Positions 16,501 to 25,320 are shown, counted from the stretch's first letter. The stretch: DNA of 64,000 nucleotides from Bacteroidota bacterium (GCA_016722565.1 JADKIU010000001.1:682001-746000), one strand, 5' to 3'. Made by a program: numbers and translations. Notes: generated from the letters alone by a model not told the origin.

Positions 16501-18792
16501 TTATCTGGTGGTATTTATTCCGTTACCGTTACAGATTCTGTTGGTTGTATCGGAACAGCTTCTGTAACAATTAATGAACCTGGAACATTGGTTTCCGGAA
16601 TCCTTACTTCTTCGAATGTGAGCTGTTACTTAACTTGTAACGGAACATCAACTGTTGGAACAGGTGGTGGAACAGCTCCTTATACGTATTTATGGAATGA
16701 CTTTGCAACGCAAACAACAGCTACTGCAACAGGATTGTGTGCACAAGGATACACAGTTACGGTTACGGATGCAAATGGTTGTACGAGTACAAGCAGCACT
16801 ATGATTACTGGTCCAACTGCTCTTACAAATACATTGGTTAGTTCAACAAATGTAAGCTGTAATGGTGGTAATAATGGAGCAATCACAATTGCTGCAGGCG
16901 GAGGAACTCCGGGATATACGTATTCTTGGACTCCAAACGTTGGTTCAGGCCCATCTGTAACAGGATTAGTAGCTGGTGGATATACAGTTACAGTTACCGA
17001 TCAAAATGGATGCTCAACTCCATTATCGATTACTATTTCTGAGCCGGGTGCAATCACACTTTCTACAATTACCAATTCAAGTACTTGTGGAAATGCGAAC
17101 GGATTTGTATCGGTTTCTCCTTCTGGTGGAACTCCGGGATTCACTTACTTGTGGGATGATCCATTGAATCAAACAACAGCAATTGCTACAGCTTTGCCGG
17201 CTGGTATTTATAATGTTGTTGTAACGGATTTAAATGGTTGTACTGCAACAACAGCGGTTGTATTGTCTGATATTTTCGGACCAACAATTGGTAGTATTTC
17301 TTATTCTGAACCTTCTTGTAATGGAGCTTCTAATGGAACCGCAACGGTTGTTCCTGCAGGTGGAACACCTTTATATTCTTATCTGTGGACAGGTATTGGT
17401 GCTCAAACAACACCAACAGCAAGTGCTTTAACAGCAGGTTTCTATTCGGTAACCGTAACAGATAATAATGGTTGTACCGTTACAGGTTCTATTATTGTTC
17501 CTGAGCCTACTCCTTTAAACATTATTGTGAGTCCAACGGATACAATTTGTATTGGAGAAAGTGCAATGATTTACGGTGCTGGTTATGGTGGAACTCCAAC
17601 ATATACTTACACTTGGTTACCTTCAACCGTTTCTGGTGCAGGACCAAATACCGTGAGTCCTACTGTAACATCTTATTATGATGTTTTTGCAACAGACTTT
17701 AACGGATGTATTTCTCCTGTTCAAACCATCACCTTGTTTGTAAATCCACCAATTGTAGTTACTGCAACAGATGTATCTGTTTGTGCTGGAAGCTCGGTAG
17801 GTATTTCTGCAACAGCTGTTGGTGGTAATGGCGGACCATACTCTTTCGCTTGGATTCCTCCAACTGGATTGAGTGATGACTCAATTGCGAATCCTATTGC
17901 AACGCCACTTGTAACAACGAACTACATTGTTTATGTGGATGACGGATGTACACTTCCTTCATACAGTGCTTTTGATACAGCAACCGTTACTGTGAATCCA
18001 TTGGCGAACATATCCATGTTTGTTACAGATACAGCAGGTTGTGCAGAATTCACAACTACATTTAATGGTATGAGTGATATCGGAACGAACTACTCTTGGA
18101 ATTTTGGAGATGGTAGTCCGGATCAATCGGGCGAGCCTGTAACGCATACATATCCTACTGCCGGTACTTTTGATGTTACTTTAACGGTTACTACGGCATT
18201 GGGTTGTACGTCAAGTATTACTAGTACTAGTTATATCGATGTGTATCCTGCTCCAACAGCAGCGTTCTCAACATCTCCTGCTGAAATCACGCAAACAACT
18301 CCTGAAGTAACGGTAACAGATTTGTCTACCGGAGCTGTAGCATGGGCTTGGGATTTTGATAGTCCGAATGGAATTTACACGGATACACTTCAAAACACTG
18401 CTTATTCCTACAGTGATACCGGAAGCTACATTATTGAGTTAGTAGTAACCAATAGCTATGGTTGTACCGATACCGCTTACAATACGATTTATGTAATTCC
18501 GGAATATGCGATTTATGTACCGAATGCATTTACTCCAAACAACAACGATGGATTGAATCAAACATTTATTCCAAAAGGTGTCGGACTTGATCCTGACAAC
18601 TTTGAAATGCAAATTTTCGATCGTTGGGGAAATATGATTTTCAAAACAACCGATATCAATAAAGGTTGGGATGGAAAAGCAAACGGTGGAGAAAAAATTG
18701 CTCAAATGGATACCTATGTATGGAAAATAAATACGAAAGATGGTAAAGGTAACGACCGTCAATATATCGGACATGTGACCATTGTGAAATAA
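11995..18792 (+). CDS. Giant T9SS adhesin, C-terminal part (after frameshift), with type B sorting domain
   Basis: The first ATG of this frame is at 11995, but real homology begins only at about 12052 (YLYSFGGGGF). The preceding residues are the shifted reading of repeat 14. Repeats 14-20 of the 78-residue type follow. From about 13596 there are seventeen shorter SprB-type units with NVSCxGxxxGxAxV, PYTYxWxPG, LxAGTYTVTVTDANGC and TITEP. Two or three PKD-like modules follow (WNFGDGSPDQSGEP..THTYPTAG). The last 95 residues form a gliding-associated type B C-terminal domain (VPNAFTPNNNDGLNQTF, FDRWGNMIF, WDGKANGG, YVWKI). Type B domains are T9SS export signals for surface proteins such as SprB and RemA. 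A strong terminator follows. I regard this and the previous entry as one gene. Confidence 0.87.
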   Translation: MRNQQWYCYFRCYYRWYSSYLYSFGGGGFSSTSSFTSLTPGTYAVVVQDANGCTFSTNAVLTNVAGPTALATTTTNASCGSSTGSVTIGATTGGTAPYTYSFNGSAFTTTTSYTGLPANLYTVVVQDANGCSFTTSATISNASGPTALAATFTDATCGNNNGTVTIGATTGGVLPLSYSFNGSAFTTTTNYTGLAPGTYTLIVRDAGGCTFTTTVTISNIGGPTSVLVSSTNTTCGGANGTITVGAVTGGTLPYTYSVNASAFSGTTNYTSLVAGTYTVIVRDANGCTFSTTATLTNTGGPTAIATTATNATCGVNNGSVALGAVTGGIPAYTYSFGGSAFTATTSYTSLASGSYTIVVSDANGCTFSTVASITNITGPTAQATSTNPSSCGLSNGAVNIGVTTGGTPPYTYSFNGGGFTATTSYTGLAAGSYPVIVQDANGCQFTVNPAVLNVAGPTALATTQVNTTCGGANGTITIGTVTGGTGPYTYSVNGSSLAATTSYTGLVANTYNVTVQDANGCQFTTTVTITDLSGLVASITAQTNVSCNGGTNGSVAVTASGSLAPYSYSFNGGPFGATGTFTGLSQGTYAIIARDANGCTITVPVTITQPAVLSGVLVSQTNVLCFAGATGGATVAAAGGTAPYTYSLDLGPFVGSPIFTGLTAGTHTVTVRDANNCTSTVSIIITQPAALALTPASVAATCTASNGSASVAVAGGTPAYSYSWSPGAGSATSTYSGVSAGNYTVLVTDLNGCTQSVVVNVGSNPGGVATISSSTNVTCAAANDGTATVSMGAGATPPYTYSWSPGSQTTVTAVSLSPGSYTVTVSDGNGCISTAAVVITEPTVLSQTFTTTNVSCFGGSDGIATINPAGGTPGYTYLWTPGSYTTQTITGVPAGTYTCLFTDANGCAKSASVTITEPTGMTLTSTQVDATCNLANGSATVSVTGGSGPYTYLWSDPAAQTTTTATNLSSNTYVVTVTDANGCAQNLSVTIGNLLGPVATVFASNNVSCFGNNDGSATVTVSGGVIPFTFLWSNGQTLPTATNLVAGTYTLTATDVNGCIASTSVTITEPTFMSTNMTGTNPSCFGACNGTMTGTPTGGTAPYTYSWSPGGITTPFVLGACAGTYTLQVTDANGCMVFTPYTLIDPVAFSVTASSTNVSCSGLCNGTATATAVTGTGPFTYAWSDISAQTTQTATGLCAGTYTVTVTDAGGCTTTATTTVTSPASMTMTVTSVGNNSCFNACDGFASVAIVGGSTPYAYNWMPGGIAGASVNNLCAGTYTVTATDANGCTVGTSVTITEPNALVASITSTNVTCFGACDGSATAVYTGGTGPYAFQWNPSFATTPSIINVCAGVQNLTVTDANGCTAYAIATITEPTLLAVSTTATNSNCGVANGSACATITGGVPPFNYLWNDPAAQTTSCASSISAGVYSISITDAQGCMVTGVANVNDNAAPVVTIPTSSNVLCNGAANGSAQAVVTGGIIPYDILWLPTGQTTAFINSLSGGIYSVTVTDSVGCIGTASVTINEPGTLVSGILTSSNVSCYLTCNGTSTVGTGGGTAPYTYLWNDFATQTTATATGLCAQGYTVTVTDANGCTSTSSTMITGPTALTNTLVSSTNVSCNGGNNGAITIAAGGGTPGYTYSWTPNVGSGPSVTGLVAGGYTVTVTDQNGCSTPLSITISEPGAITLSTITNSSTCGNANGFVSVSPSGGTPGFTYLWDDPLNQTTAIATALPAGIYNVVVTDLNGCTATTAVVLSDIFGPTIGSISYSEPSCNGASNGTATVVPAGGTPLYSYLWTGIGAQTTPTASALTAGFYSVTVTDNNGCTVTGSIIVPEPTPLNIIVSPTDTICIGESAMIYGAGYGGTPTYTYTWLPSTVSGAGPNTVSPTVTSYYDVFATDFNGCISPVQTITLFVNPPIVVTATDVSVCAGSSVGISATAVGGNGGPYSFAWIPPTGLSDDSIANPIATPLVTTNYIVYVDDGCTLPSYSAFDTATVTVNPLANISMFVTDTAGCAEFTTTFNGMSDIGTNYSWNFGDGSPDQSGEPVTHTYPTAGTFDVTLTVTTALGCTSSITSTSYIDVYPAPTAAFSTSPAEITQTTPEVTVTDLSTGAVAWAWDFDSPNGIYTDTLQNTAYSYSDTGSYIIELVVTNSYGCTDTAYNTIYVIPEYAIYVPNAFTPNNNDGLNQTFIPKGVGLDPDNFEMQIFDRWGNMIFKTTDINKGWDGKANGGEKIAQMDTYVWKINTKDGKGNDRQYIGHVTIVK
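13596..17516 (+). repeat. Tandem array of about seventeen SprB-type repeats (type B)
   Basis: Seventeen units of about 77 residues differ from the upstream array. The sheet motif is PYTYSWSPG instead of PYTYSVNGS, the exit motif is VTDANGC...TITEP, and the linker lacks GPTA. Divergence between units is clearly higher than in type A. Confidence 0.8.
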
Positions 18793-18814
18793 TTAAATAA
18801 GAAAAACTACTATG

Positions 18815-18847
18815 AAAATGCCCGAGTACAACACTCGGGCATTTTTT
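18815..18847 (+). terminator. Intrinsic terminator after the adhesin gene
   Basis: AAAATGCCCGAGT (18815-18827) pairs perfectly with ACTCGGGCATTTT (18833-18845) around ACAAC, followed by Ts. Confidence 0.93.
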
Positions 18848-18952
18848 ATTTAATGTTATTTATCATGCTTAATTCTACTTTTGTTTAAACAAAACCGAGC
18901 TGTTTTTTCTATTTTCATACGCTTAGACATGTATATAATTGGGCAATTATGA

Positions 18953-18984
18953 TTTGACATGGAAATGCTTAATGTCTAACTTTA
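18953..18984 (+). promoter_or_regulatory. Putative promoter of the SBBP-repeat gene
   Basis: TTTG (18953-18956), a 20-base spacer, then TAACTTTA (18977-18984), one base off TAnnTTTG, 27 bases before the ATG at 19012. Confidence 0.4.
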
Positions 18985-19011
18985 TAGGGTATTAGTAATT
19001 ATACTCCATCA

Positions 19012-20763
19012 ATGAAAAAAATAATATTATTTGTGAATTATGTTGTGTGCTTAAATTTTACATATGCACAAGAACCAAATTTTGAATGGGCGAAAGGTGT
19101 GGGAGGGGCAGATTTTGATTCAGGAAGATCTATAATAACAGATTCAGTTGGAAATGTATATACAACAGGCAACTTTCAAGGAACAATTGATTTTGATCCA
19201 GGTGTAGGTGTATTTACTTTAACATCCACGTCCACCTCCAGCTTTTCTTCTACAGGAGATGTATTTATTTTGAAATTAAACGCTTTTGGAGATTTTCTTT
19301 GGGCAAAACAATTGGTAGGAACAGGTAATATCAATGCACAATCCATTACTATTGATATAAATGGTAATATATTTATTACAGGTAATTTTAATGGAACAGT
19401 CGATTTTGATCCTGGAATAGGTATATATAATTTATGGGCAGACTCTACAAGTGCAAACGATGTGTTCATTTTAAAATTGGATGTTTTTGGTAATTTTATT
19501 TGGGGAAAACAAATGGTTGCGACTTATGGGTCAAGCGGGATAGGCACCTCTATTAGAACCGATTTTTCAGGAAATGTTTATACGATCGGTGATTTTTCTG
19601 GAACAGTCGATTTTGACCCTGGTGCAGGAGTGTTTGATTTAACCACTGTGAGTTTTTATAATAATATATTTATTTCGAAAGTAGATAGTTTTGGAAATTT
19701 TCTTTGGGCAAAACAACTGACTGGGACTGTTGGGACTTTTGAAAATGGAACTTGCATTACTATAGATTCTATAGGAAATCTTTACGCAGTAGGTTGCTTT
19801 TCTGGAACAGTTGATTTTGATACAGATGCAGGCTCATTTGATTTAAGTTCTGTTGGATCTCAAAACAACATGTTCATTTTAAAACTAAATACTTCGGGCA
19901 ATTTTATTTGGGTAAAAACAATGCAAGGGTCTGGATCTCCATATTCTGTTGGGTGGTCAATTGCATCTGATGCAATGGGAAATATATATTCTACTGGGCA
20001 ATTTGGAGGAACAATAGATTTTGATCCTGGGGCAGGAGTTGTAAATTTAACATCTGTGAGTAGTGGAGACGCGTTCATATTAAAATTAGATTCTACGGGA
20101 AATTTTGTATGGGTAAAAAACATTGGCGGAGCGGGATTTGCATATTATGTTTATGGATATTCAATTGCTTTAGATTTAATGAGTAATGTATACACAACAG
20201 GTTATTTTCATGGAACTGTAGATTTTAATCCAGGTTCAGGAACCGATAGTTTAACTGCAGAAAGTGACGATCTGTTCATATCAAAATTAGATGCTTCTGG
20301 AAATTTTGTATGGGCAGTAAATATGGGTGGCGCTTCTGGATTTACTCGTGGGTACTCTATTGCTATAGACTTATCAGACAATGTATTTACAACAGGATAT
20401 TTTTATGGGATGGCAGACTTTGATTCAGGTACAGGAATAGTTTATTTAACCTCAGCTGGAAACACTGATTTTTTTGTTCAAAAATTAAGTCAACCCCCAA
20501 CAGGAATAAACGAAGCAACAAATTCAAACGATATCTCAATCTACCCAAATCCAAACAATGGAACATTTAATATTTCTTTTGCATCACAAATAAAGAATGC
20601 AAGTATAGAAGTGTATAATAGTTTGGGTTCTTTGGTTTACAAAGAGGAAATTGCAAATCAAGAAAATTCAATTGAATTATCAAACCAAGCCAATGGTTTA
20701 TATTTTGTGAAAGTGATGAGTGAGAATGAAATTGTTGGGATTAGAAAAGTTGTGAAGGAATAG
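19012..20763 (+). CDS. SBBP-repeat beta-propeller protein with T9SS type A sorting domain
   Basis: The protein has 583 residues. The signal peptide ends at TYAQ (about residue 19). Seven repeats of about 60 residues follow, each with SIxxDxxGNVYTTGxFxGTxDFDPGxG and xFILKLDxxGNFxWAKxx. This suits one seven-bladed SBBP propeller covering about residues 22-495. The last 75 residues are a type A T9SS C-terminal domain (ISIYPNPNNGTFNISF, VYNSLGSLVYKE, LSNQANGLYFVKV, KVVKE). It should therefore be exported across the outer membrane by T9SS and anchored or released. Its ligand is unknown. The repeated DFDPG loops are acidic and could bind calcium, which is inference. It is a single gene between the adhesin terminator and an intergenic repeat. 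Confidence 0.88.
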   Translation: MKKIILFVNYVVCLNFTYAQEPNFEWAKGVGGADFDSGRSIITDSVGNVYTTGNFQGTIDFDPGVGVFTLTSTSTSSFSSTGDVFILKLNAFGDFLWAKQLVGTGNINAQSITIDINGNIFITGNFNGTVDFDPGIGIYNLWADSTSANDVFILKLDVFGNFIWGKQMVATYGSSGIGTSIRTDFSGNVYTIGDFSGTVDFDPGAGVFDLTTVSFYNNIFISKVDSFGNFLWAKQLTGTVGTFENGTCITIDSIGNLYAVGCFSGTVDFDTDAGSFDLSSVGSQNNMFILKLNTSGNFIWVKTMQGSGSPYSVGWSIASDAMGNIYSTGQFGGTIDFDPGAGVVNLTSVSSGDAFILKLDSTGNFVWVKNIGGAGFAYYVYGYSIALDLMSNVYTTGYFHGTVDFNPGSGTDSLTAESDDLFISKLDASGNFVWAVNMGGASGFTRGYSIAIDLSDNVFTTGYFYGMADFDSGTGIVYLTSAGNTDFFVQKLSQPPTGINEATNSNDISIYPNPNNGTFNISFASQIKNASIEVYNSLGSLVYKEEIANQENSIELSNQANGLYFVKVMSENEIVGIRKVVKE

Positions 20764-20800
20764 GTGAGATTGCTTCGCTTCTCTCGCAATGACGCTCAGA
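20764..20800. repeat. Short intergenic repeat of Bacteroidota type
   Basis: GAGATTGCTTCGCTTCTC followed by TCGCAATGACG lies directly after the stop codon. GATTGC...GCAATGAC-type short palindromic repeats recur between genes in many Bacteroidota. Only one copy is seen in this window. Confidence 0.4.
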
Positions 20801-20806
20801 AATAGA

Positions 20807-21028
20807 TTAGTCTTCGCCCAAAAATTCAAACCTGGGCATTTTTTTTCCTTCTATTTCCACTTCTTCAATAAACATTTTCAAAGGTCGCACCCATAAATTT
20901 TCTCCTTCTTTCTGATACAACGCTTTGTAAACGACTAATTCTTCTAGCGTTTCGCTATGACGGGCAAGTCCAATCACTTCGTATTCCTTGCCTTTGTAAT
21001 GTTTGTATTTTCCGAGTTTGAGTTTCAT
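20807..21028 (-). CDS. DUF1653 domain-containing small protein
   Basis: The protein has 73 residues when started at the ATG at 21028 (MKLKLGKYKHYKGKEYEVIG). The body LARHSETLEELVVYKALY...LWVRPLKMFIEEVEIEGKKMPRFEFL matches the DUF1653 family, which is normally about 65-75 residues. This explains why I did not use the in-frame upstream start at 21094, whose extra 22 residues overlap a GC-rich intergenic hairpin. The function of the family is unknown; members are small cytoplasmic proteins with a beta-barrel-like fold. It is a single gene. Confidence 0.85.
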   Translation of the reverse strand: MKLKLGKYKHYKGKEYEVIGLARHSETLEELVVYKALYQKEGENLWVRPLKMFIEEVEIEGKKMPRFEFLGED

Positions 21029-21055
21029 TTGAGTTTTTCGATTGACATTTTTACA

Positions 21056-21082
21056 CACCCCTAACCCCTCTTTAGAGGGGAA
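21056..21082. repeat. Intergenic palindrome CCCCTC-TTTA-GAGGGG
   Basis: A 6-bp GC stem (21065-21070 with 21075-21080) sits in the CCCCTAACCCCTC context often seen as a dispersed intergenic element in Bacteroidota. It lies upstream of the DUF1653 gene. Confidence 0.4.
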
Positions 21083-21164
21083 TAAATCCTGCATAAATCA
21101 TACATACAGAAAAAATAAAATAATCCGTTTTAATCTCCTATATCAGCGTCATCTGCGTTCCATT

Positions 21165-21803
21165 TTACGTAAGAAATGGATTATGCTTTTTCTCAAAACC
21201 AATTGTTGTAACTGGTCCATGACCACTATACACTTTAAAATCATCGCCCAAAGGAAATAATTTTGTTTTAATATTTGTAATCAATGTTTCATGACTTCCT
21301 CCCGGAAGGTCTGTTCTTCCAATGCTTCCATAAAATAATACATCACCTGCAATCATAAATTTTTCATCACGATTGTAAAAGGTGATGCTACCGGGTGAAT
21401 GTCCGGGTGTAAATAAAATCTCTAATTGGGACTTACCGAATTTGATAATATCTCCTTCTTCCAAAAATACCGAAGGCTGAGGTGAAGGGTCACAATTCAT
21501 TCCATACAGATCACACGTCATCTGAAAAGCATCCAAAATTCGTTGGTCATTTTTGTTCATTTCCAGCTTTAAATTGTAGGTTTCGGCTACAAATCGGTTT
21601 CCGAAAATATGGTCTAAATGACAATGTGTATTGAGCAATTTTACCGGATTTAACTGATTATCAGCTATAAATTTAGCCAAAAGGGCTCTTTCTGAATCGT
21701 CATAACAACCCGGGTCAATGATAATACAGTCCTTGGTTTCGTCCCAAAGAAGGTACATGTTTTCCTGAATTGGATTAAATGTAAATGAATGTATGGAAAT
21801 CAT
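21165..21803 (-). CDS. MBL-fold metallo-hydrolase (glyoxalase II-like)
   Basis: The protein has 212 residues from the ATG at 21803 (MISIHSFTFNPIQENMYLLW). An upstream ATG at 21839 would add twelve residues not typical of the family. The zinc motif THCHLDH is at residues 59-65. The third-ligand segment FTPGHSPGS, the bridging aspartate in AGDVLF and the final YSGHGP histidine are all present. This is the hydroxyacylglutathione-hydrolase-like subgroup, cytoplasmic thioester hydrolases common in Bacteroidota. The real substrate is unknown. It is a single gene divergent from the large envelope gene that starts at 21962. Confidence 0.9.
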   Translation of the reverse strand: MISIHSFTFNPIQENMYLLWDETKDCIIIDPGCYDDSERALLAKFIADNQLNPVKLLNTHCHLDHIFGNRFVAETYNLKLEMNKNDQRILDAFQMTCDLYGMNCDPSPQPSVFLEEGDIIKFGKSQLEILFTPGHSPGSITFYNRDEKFMIAGDVLFYGSIGRTDLPGGSHETLITNIKTKLFPLGDDFKVYSGHGPVTTIGFEKKHNPFLT

Positions 21804-21961
21804 AATATTAGGGTTAAAAATACGTTGTACAATGGGCATTATGCCACAACAAATTAACTAATAATATTGTTGTTTTGGCATAATAAAATTAGCAAAATTA
21901 GGCCTTATCCCTTGTTATTGCTTTCATTATTTAGTATTTTAGCATTCTAATCAGATTTTAC

Positions 21962-24900
21962 GTGAGCAAGATTTTTACCCCTTCATATAAAAAAGGTTGT
22001 GCCTACCTACTTTTGCTATTCGCTATTTTTTCGAATACAAATGCCCTTGCACAATTTTATAGTGGTTCTCAAACCGATTTTGGAAAAAATCGTGTGAAAT
22101 ACGATAGTTATTTCTGGACCTATTATTCCTATCCCAAATACGATGTTTATTTTTATGAGCAAGGTCGTGAATTAGCAAATTATGTTTCTGTTTCTGCTAA
22201 AACACAATTGGAAAAAGTAGAAAAGTTATTCGATTATTCGTTTGAAGATAAGGTGCAGTTTATTGTTTATAACAAACAATCAGACTATAAACAAAGCAAT
22301 ATTGGGCTTTCAACAGAAGAGGATTACAATACCGGTGGTGTAACGCGTGTAGTTGGCTCTAAAGTGATTTTATACTATGAAGGTGACCATGCAAAATTAG
22401 ATGCGCAAATTCGTACAGGTTTAGCAGAGGTATTAATCAACGAAATGATGTATGGCGGAAATGTGCGTGAGATGGTGAAGAACAGTACGCTCTTAAATCT
22501 TCCTGAATGGTATATAAAAGGATTGGTAGATTATGTTGCTTGTGATTGGAATTCAGACATTGATAGTCGCGTGAAAGATGGAATTACTAGCGGTAAATAC
22601 AAAAACATCAATCGCTTGGAAGGGAATGATGCTCGATATGCCGGTCATGCACTTTGGAAACACATTGCGGATAATTATGGCGAAGCGGTGATCTCTAATA
22701 TTTTGTACATGACAAAAGTGAGTAGGAATATCGATAACTCTTCTCTTTTTGTATTGGGGATTTCTGTTAAGAACCTTTGGAGTGAATGTTTTGATTCCTA
22801 TAAAGGAAAATACATCGAGCGCGATTCTACAGCAACGATGCCGAAACAGATGCCGTTGACGGTTAAAAAACCAAAAGCAGATCGTGTATATGGTCAACTG
22901 AAGGTGAGTCCGGATGGAAATTATGTTTTATATACCACAAATGAAATGGGGCAATATAAAATCTGGTTGTATGATGTTCAAAAAAATAAAGCAAAACGGA
23001 TTTTAAAATCCGGACAAAAAATTGACCGTCCGAGTGATTGTTCCTTCCCTTTGGTTGCATGGCACCCGAGTAGTAAAATATTTTCTTACATCATCGAACG
23101 GAAAAGTTACTTGGTGCTCACCACCTACGAATTGGAAACAAAAGATAGGAACGAGCGCAACATTACCGGATTCGAAAAAATATTAGATTATTCCTACAAC
23201 ACTGAAGGAAAGCGATTTGTGATGTCAGCCGTGCAAAAAGGGCAAACGGATATTTTTATTTTTACTGCAGCTTCCAGTGCTTACGATCAAATTACGAATG
23301 ATATCTACGATGATTTGACACCTCGTTTTGTTCATAATTCAAAAGAGATTGTGTTCTCTTCTAATCGTCCGTTAGATACTTTGTTTCATGACCCAAAGCG
23401 CAAAGCAGAACCGGCCATGCCTTTTAAGGATTTGTTTGTTTTTGATAATGTTACAAAATCAAGAGTTCTAAAACGTGTAACCAATACGCCACATATCGAT
23501 GAATCATATCCTACAGATTACGATAGTACACATATTTCTTACCTAAGTGATTTGAATGGAGTGCGCAATCGTTACATTGCACATTTTGATAGTGTAATTG
23601 CGTATGTGGATACTTCTGCGCATTATCGAACAGTAGTTTCTTCTTATCCGATTTCAAATTATAAACGGAATATCATAGAACAGGATATAAATGTAAAAGC
23701 AAATAAATTTGCTGAAATCATTTACGAAAATGGTAAATACAGATTGTTTGTTGCTCCGTTGATTCCATCTGGCGAAATACCAAAATTGAAATTAAAAAAC
23801 ACCTCTTATCGCGATTATAAAGACCGAATTGAGCGCAAAGAAGAAGTTGAAGCGCAAGCAAAAGATAAAAACATCAAAGAGACACCTACTGCCGAAAATG
23901 TAAAAATTGTAATCAGTATCAGCGAGCCTGTGAAAAAGGATTCGAGTGAAGTCGACATCAATAATTACACCTTTGAAAATGAGCAACCTAAAGTTGGAAG
24001 ACCAGGTGAAACAACATCAACAGCGAATGTAGACACTTCTACAAAAGCAATCGCAAACCCAAATGCGGATTTTGTTTTGTCGAAGCAGCGAAATTATAAC
24101 ATCAATTATTCTGTTGATTATGTTGTTTCACAAATTGACAATTCATTTTTAAATGCTTCTTACCAAAAGTTTTCAGGTGGTGGCAGTCCGATATACTTGA
24201 ACCCCGGATTAAATGCGTTTTTTAAAGTAGGAGTAAGTGATTTGTTTGAAGATTATAGAATTGTTGGTGGCGTTCGTTTTTCAGGCGATTTAAATAGCAA
24301 TGAATTTTTCTTGAGTCGTGAAAATCGAATTAAAAATATTGATAAACAAGTTGTGTTGCACCGTCAATCTATTTTAGATATTGTTGACAATGCTTCAATA
24401 GTAAAAGTGTATACGCATGAAATAAAATATATCTTAAAATATCCTTTCAACGAAGTAACAAGTTTGAGAGGAACTCTAAATTATCGTAACGATAGGATTG
24501 TCTATACATCCACAGATATGGCAAACCTGAAACGTGACAATGCATATGAAAACTGGGGGATGGCAAAATTGGAATGGGTGTTTGATAATTCCATCAAAAA
24601 AGGCTTGAATTTATACAATGGTGTGCGTGCAAAAATATTCGGTGAATATTACCGCCAGGTTGATAAGGCAAAAACCGATTTCTTTGTAGTTGGTTTTGAT
24701 GGACGTTGGTATAAAAAAATTCATCGCGATTTGATTTGGGCAAATCGTTTGGCTGCCAGCACTTCGTTTGGAAATAAAAAGTTGATTTATTATATGGGTG
24801 GAGTTGATAATTGGTTCAGTCCAAAGTTTGATAACACCACCAATATTGCAAGGGATCAAAATTATACTTACCAAACGCTTGCTACTAATATGCGTGGATT

Positions 24901-25288
24901 CTACCAGAATGTGCGTAATGGAAATAGTTTTGCGGTTATCAACAGCGAATTACGTTTTCCAATTTTCAAATATTTTTTCAAGCGCCCAATTCGTTCCGAC
25001 TTTATTCAGAACTTCCAAATTATTGGATTTGGCGATTTGGGTACTGCCTGGACAGGTGATTCGCCTTATTCCGAAAATAATTCTTTAAATACTACAGTTG
25101 TCGGTAGTTCAATCACTCCGTTGATTATTACCCTAAAAACACAACACAATCCGTTGGTTGGAGGTTATGGTTGGGGTGTAAGAAGCAGAGTGTTTGGTTA
25201 TTTCATTCGCATCGACAGAGCTTGGGGTGTGCAAGATGGAATCATTCTTAAACCACTTTGGTATTTGTCTCTCAGTTTAGATTTCTAA
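21962..25288 (+). CDS. Large envelope protein: gluzincin-like N-terminus, TolB/PD40 propeller, C-terminal beta-barrel-like region
   Basis: The protein has 1,108 residues from a GTG start, with a signal peptide ending at ALAQ (about residue 30). Residues 30-280 resemble bacterial peptidase-MA-like domains in layout (LPEWYIKGLVDYVACDW, YAGHALWKHIADNYG), but the expected HExxH reads INEMMYG, so zinc catalysis looks lost. Residues of about 300-550 contain WD40/PD40-like strands (VSPDGNYVLYTTNEMGQYKIWLYD type; NSKEIVFSSNRP). Residues of about 715-1108 are rich in amphipathic strands and end YLSLSLDF with a terminal phenylalanine, as in outer-membrane barrels. I recognise the architecture as Bacteroidota-specific but cannot name it. 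The next gene (TauE-like) starts 32 bases downstream. Confidence 0.65.
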   Translation: MSKIFTPSYKKGCAYLLLLFAIFSNTNALAQFYSGSQTDFGKNRVKYDSYFWTYYSYPKYDVYFYEQGRELANYVSVSAKTQLEKVEKLFDYSFEDKVQFIVYNKQSDYKQSNIGLSTEEDYNTGGVTRVVGSKVILYYEGDHAKLDAQIRTGLAEVLINEMMYGGNVREMVKNSTLLNLPEWYIKGLVDYVACDWNSDIDSRVKDGITSGKYKNINRLEGNDARYAGHALWKHIADNYGEAVISNILYMTKVSRNIDNSSLFVLGISVKNLWSECFDSYKGKYIERDSTATMPKQMPLTVKKPKADRVYGQLKVSPDGNYVLYTTNEMGQYKIWLYDVQKNKAKRILKSGQKIDRPSDCSFPLVAWHPSSKIFSYIIERKSYLVLTTYELETKDRNERNITGFEKILDYSYNTEGKRFVMSAVQKGQTDIFIFTAASSAYDQITNDIYDDLTPRFVHNSKEIVFSSNRPLDTLFHDPKRKAEPAMPFKDLFVFDNVTKSRVLKRVTNTPHIDESYPTDYDSTHISYLSDLNGVRNRYIAHFDSVIAYVDTSAHYRTVVSSYPISNYKRNIIEQDINVKANKFAEIIYENGKYRLFVAPLIPSGEIPKLKLKNTSYRDYKDRIERKEEVEAQAKDKNIKETPTAENVKIVISISEPVKKDSSEVDINNYTFENEQPKVGRPGETTSTANVDTSTKAIANPNADFVLSKQRNYNINYSVDYVVSQIDNSFLNASYQKFSGGGSPIYLNPGLNAFFKVGVSDLFEDYRIVGGVRFSGDLNSNEFFLSRENRIKNIDKQVVLHRQSILDIVDNASIVKVYTHEIKYILKYPFNEVTSLRGTLNYRNDRIVYTSTDMANLKRDNAYENWGMAKLEWVFDNSIKKGLNLYNGVRAKIFGEYYRQVDKAKTDFFVVGFDGRWYKKIHRDLIWANRLAASTSFGNKKLIYYMGGVDNWFSPKFDNTTNIARDQNYTYQTLATNMRGFYQNVRNGNSFAVINSELRFPIFKYFFKRPIRSDFIQNFQIIGFGDLGTAWTGDSPYSENNSLNTTVVGSSITPLIITLKTQHNPLVGGYGWGVRSRVFGYFIRIDRAWGVQDGIILKPLWYLSLSLDF

Positions 25289-25320
25289 TTTTCAAAATCT
25301 TGAAAAACGCTCAATTAAAT

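Noticed and set aside
8918..17516. Regular repeats as a possible CRISPR array or satellite
   Set aside because: The period is 234 bp, fully in frame, and each unit encodes a recognisable SprB-like module; there are no unique spacers.
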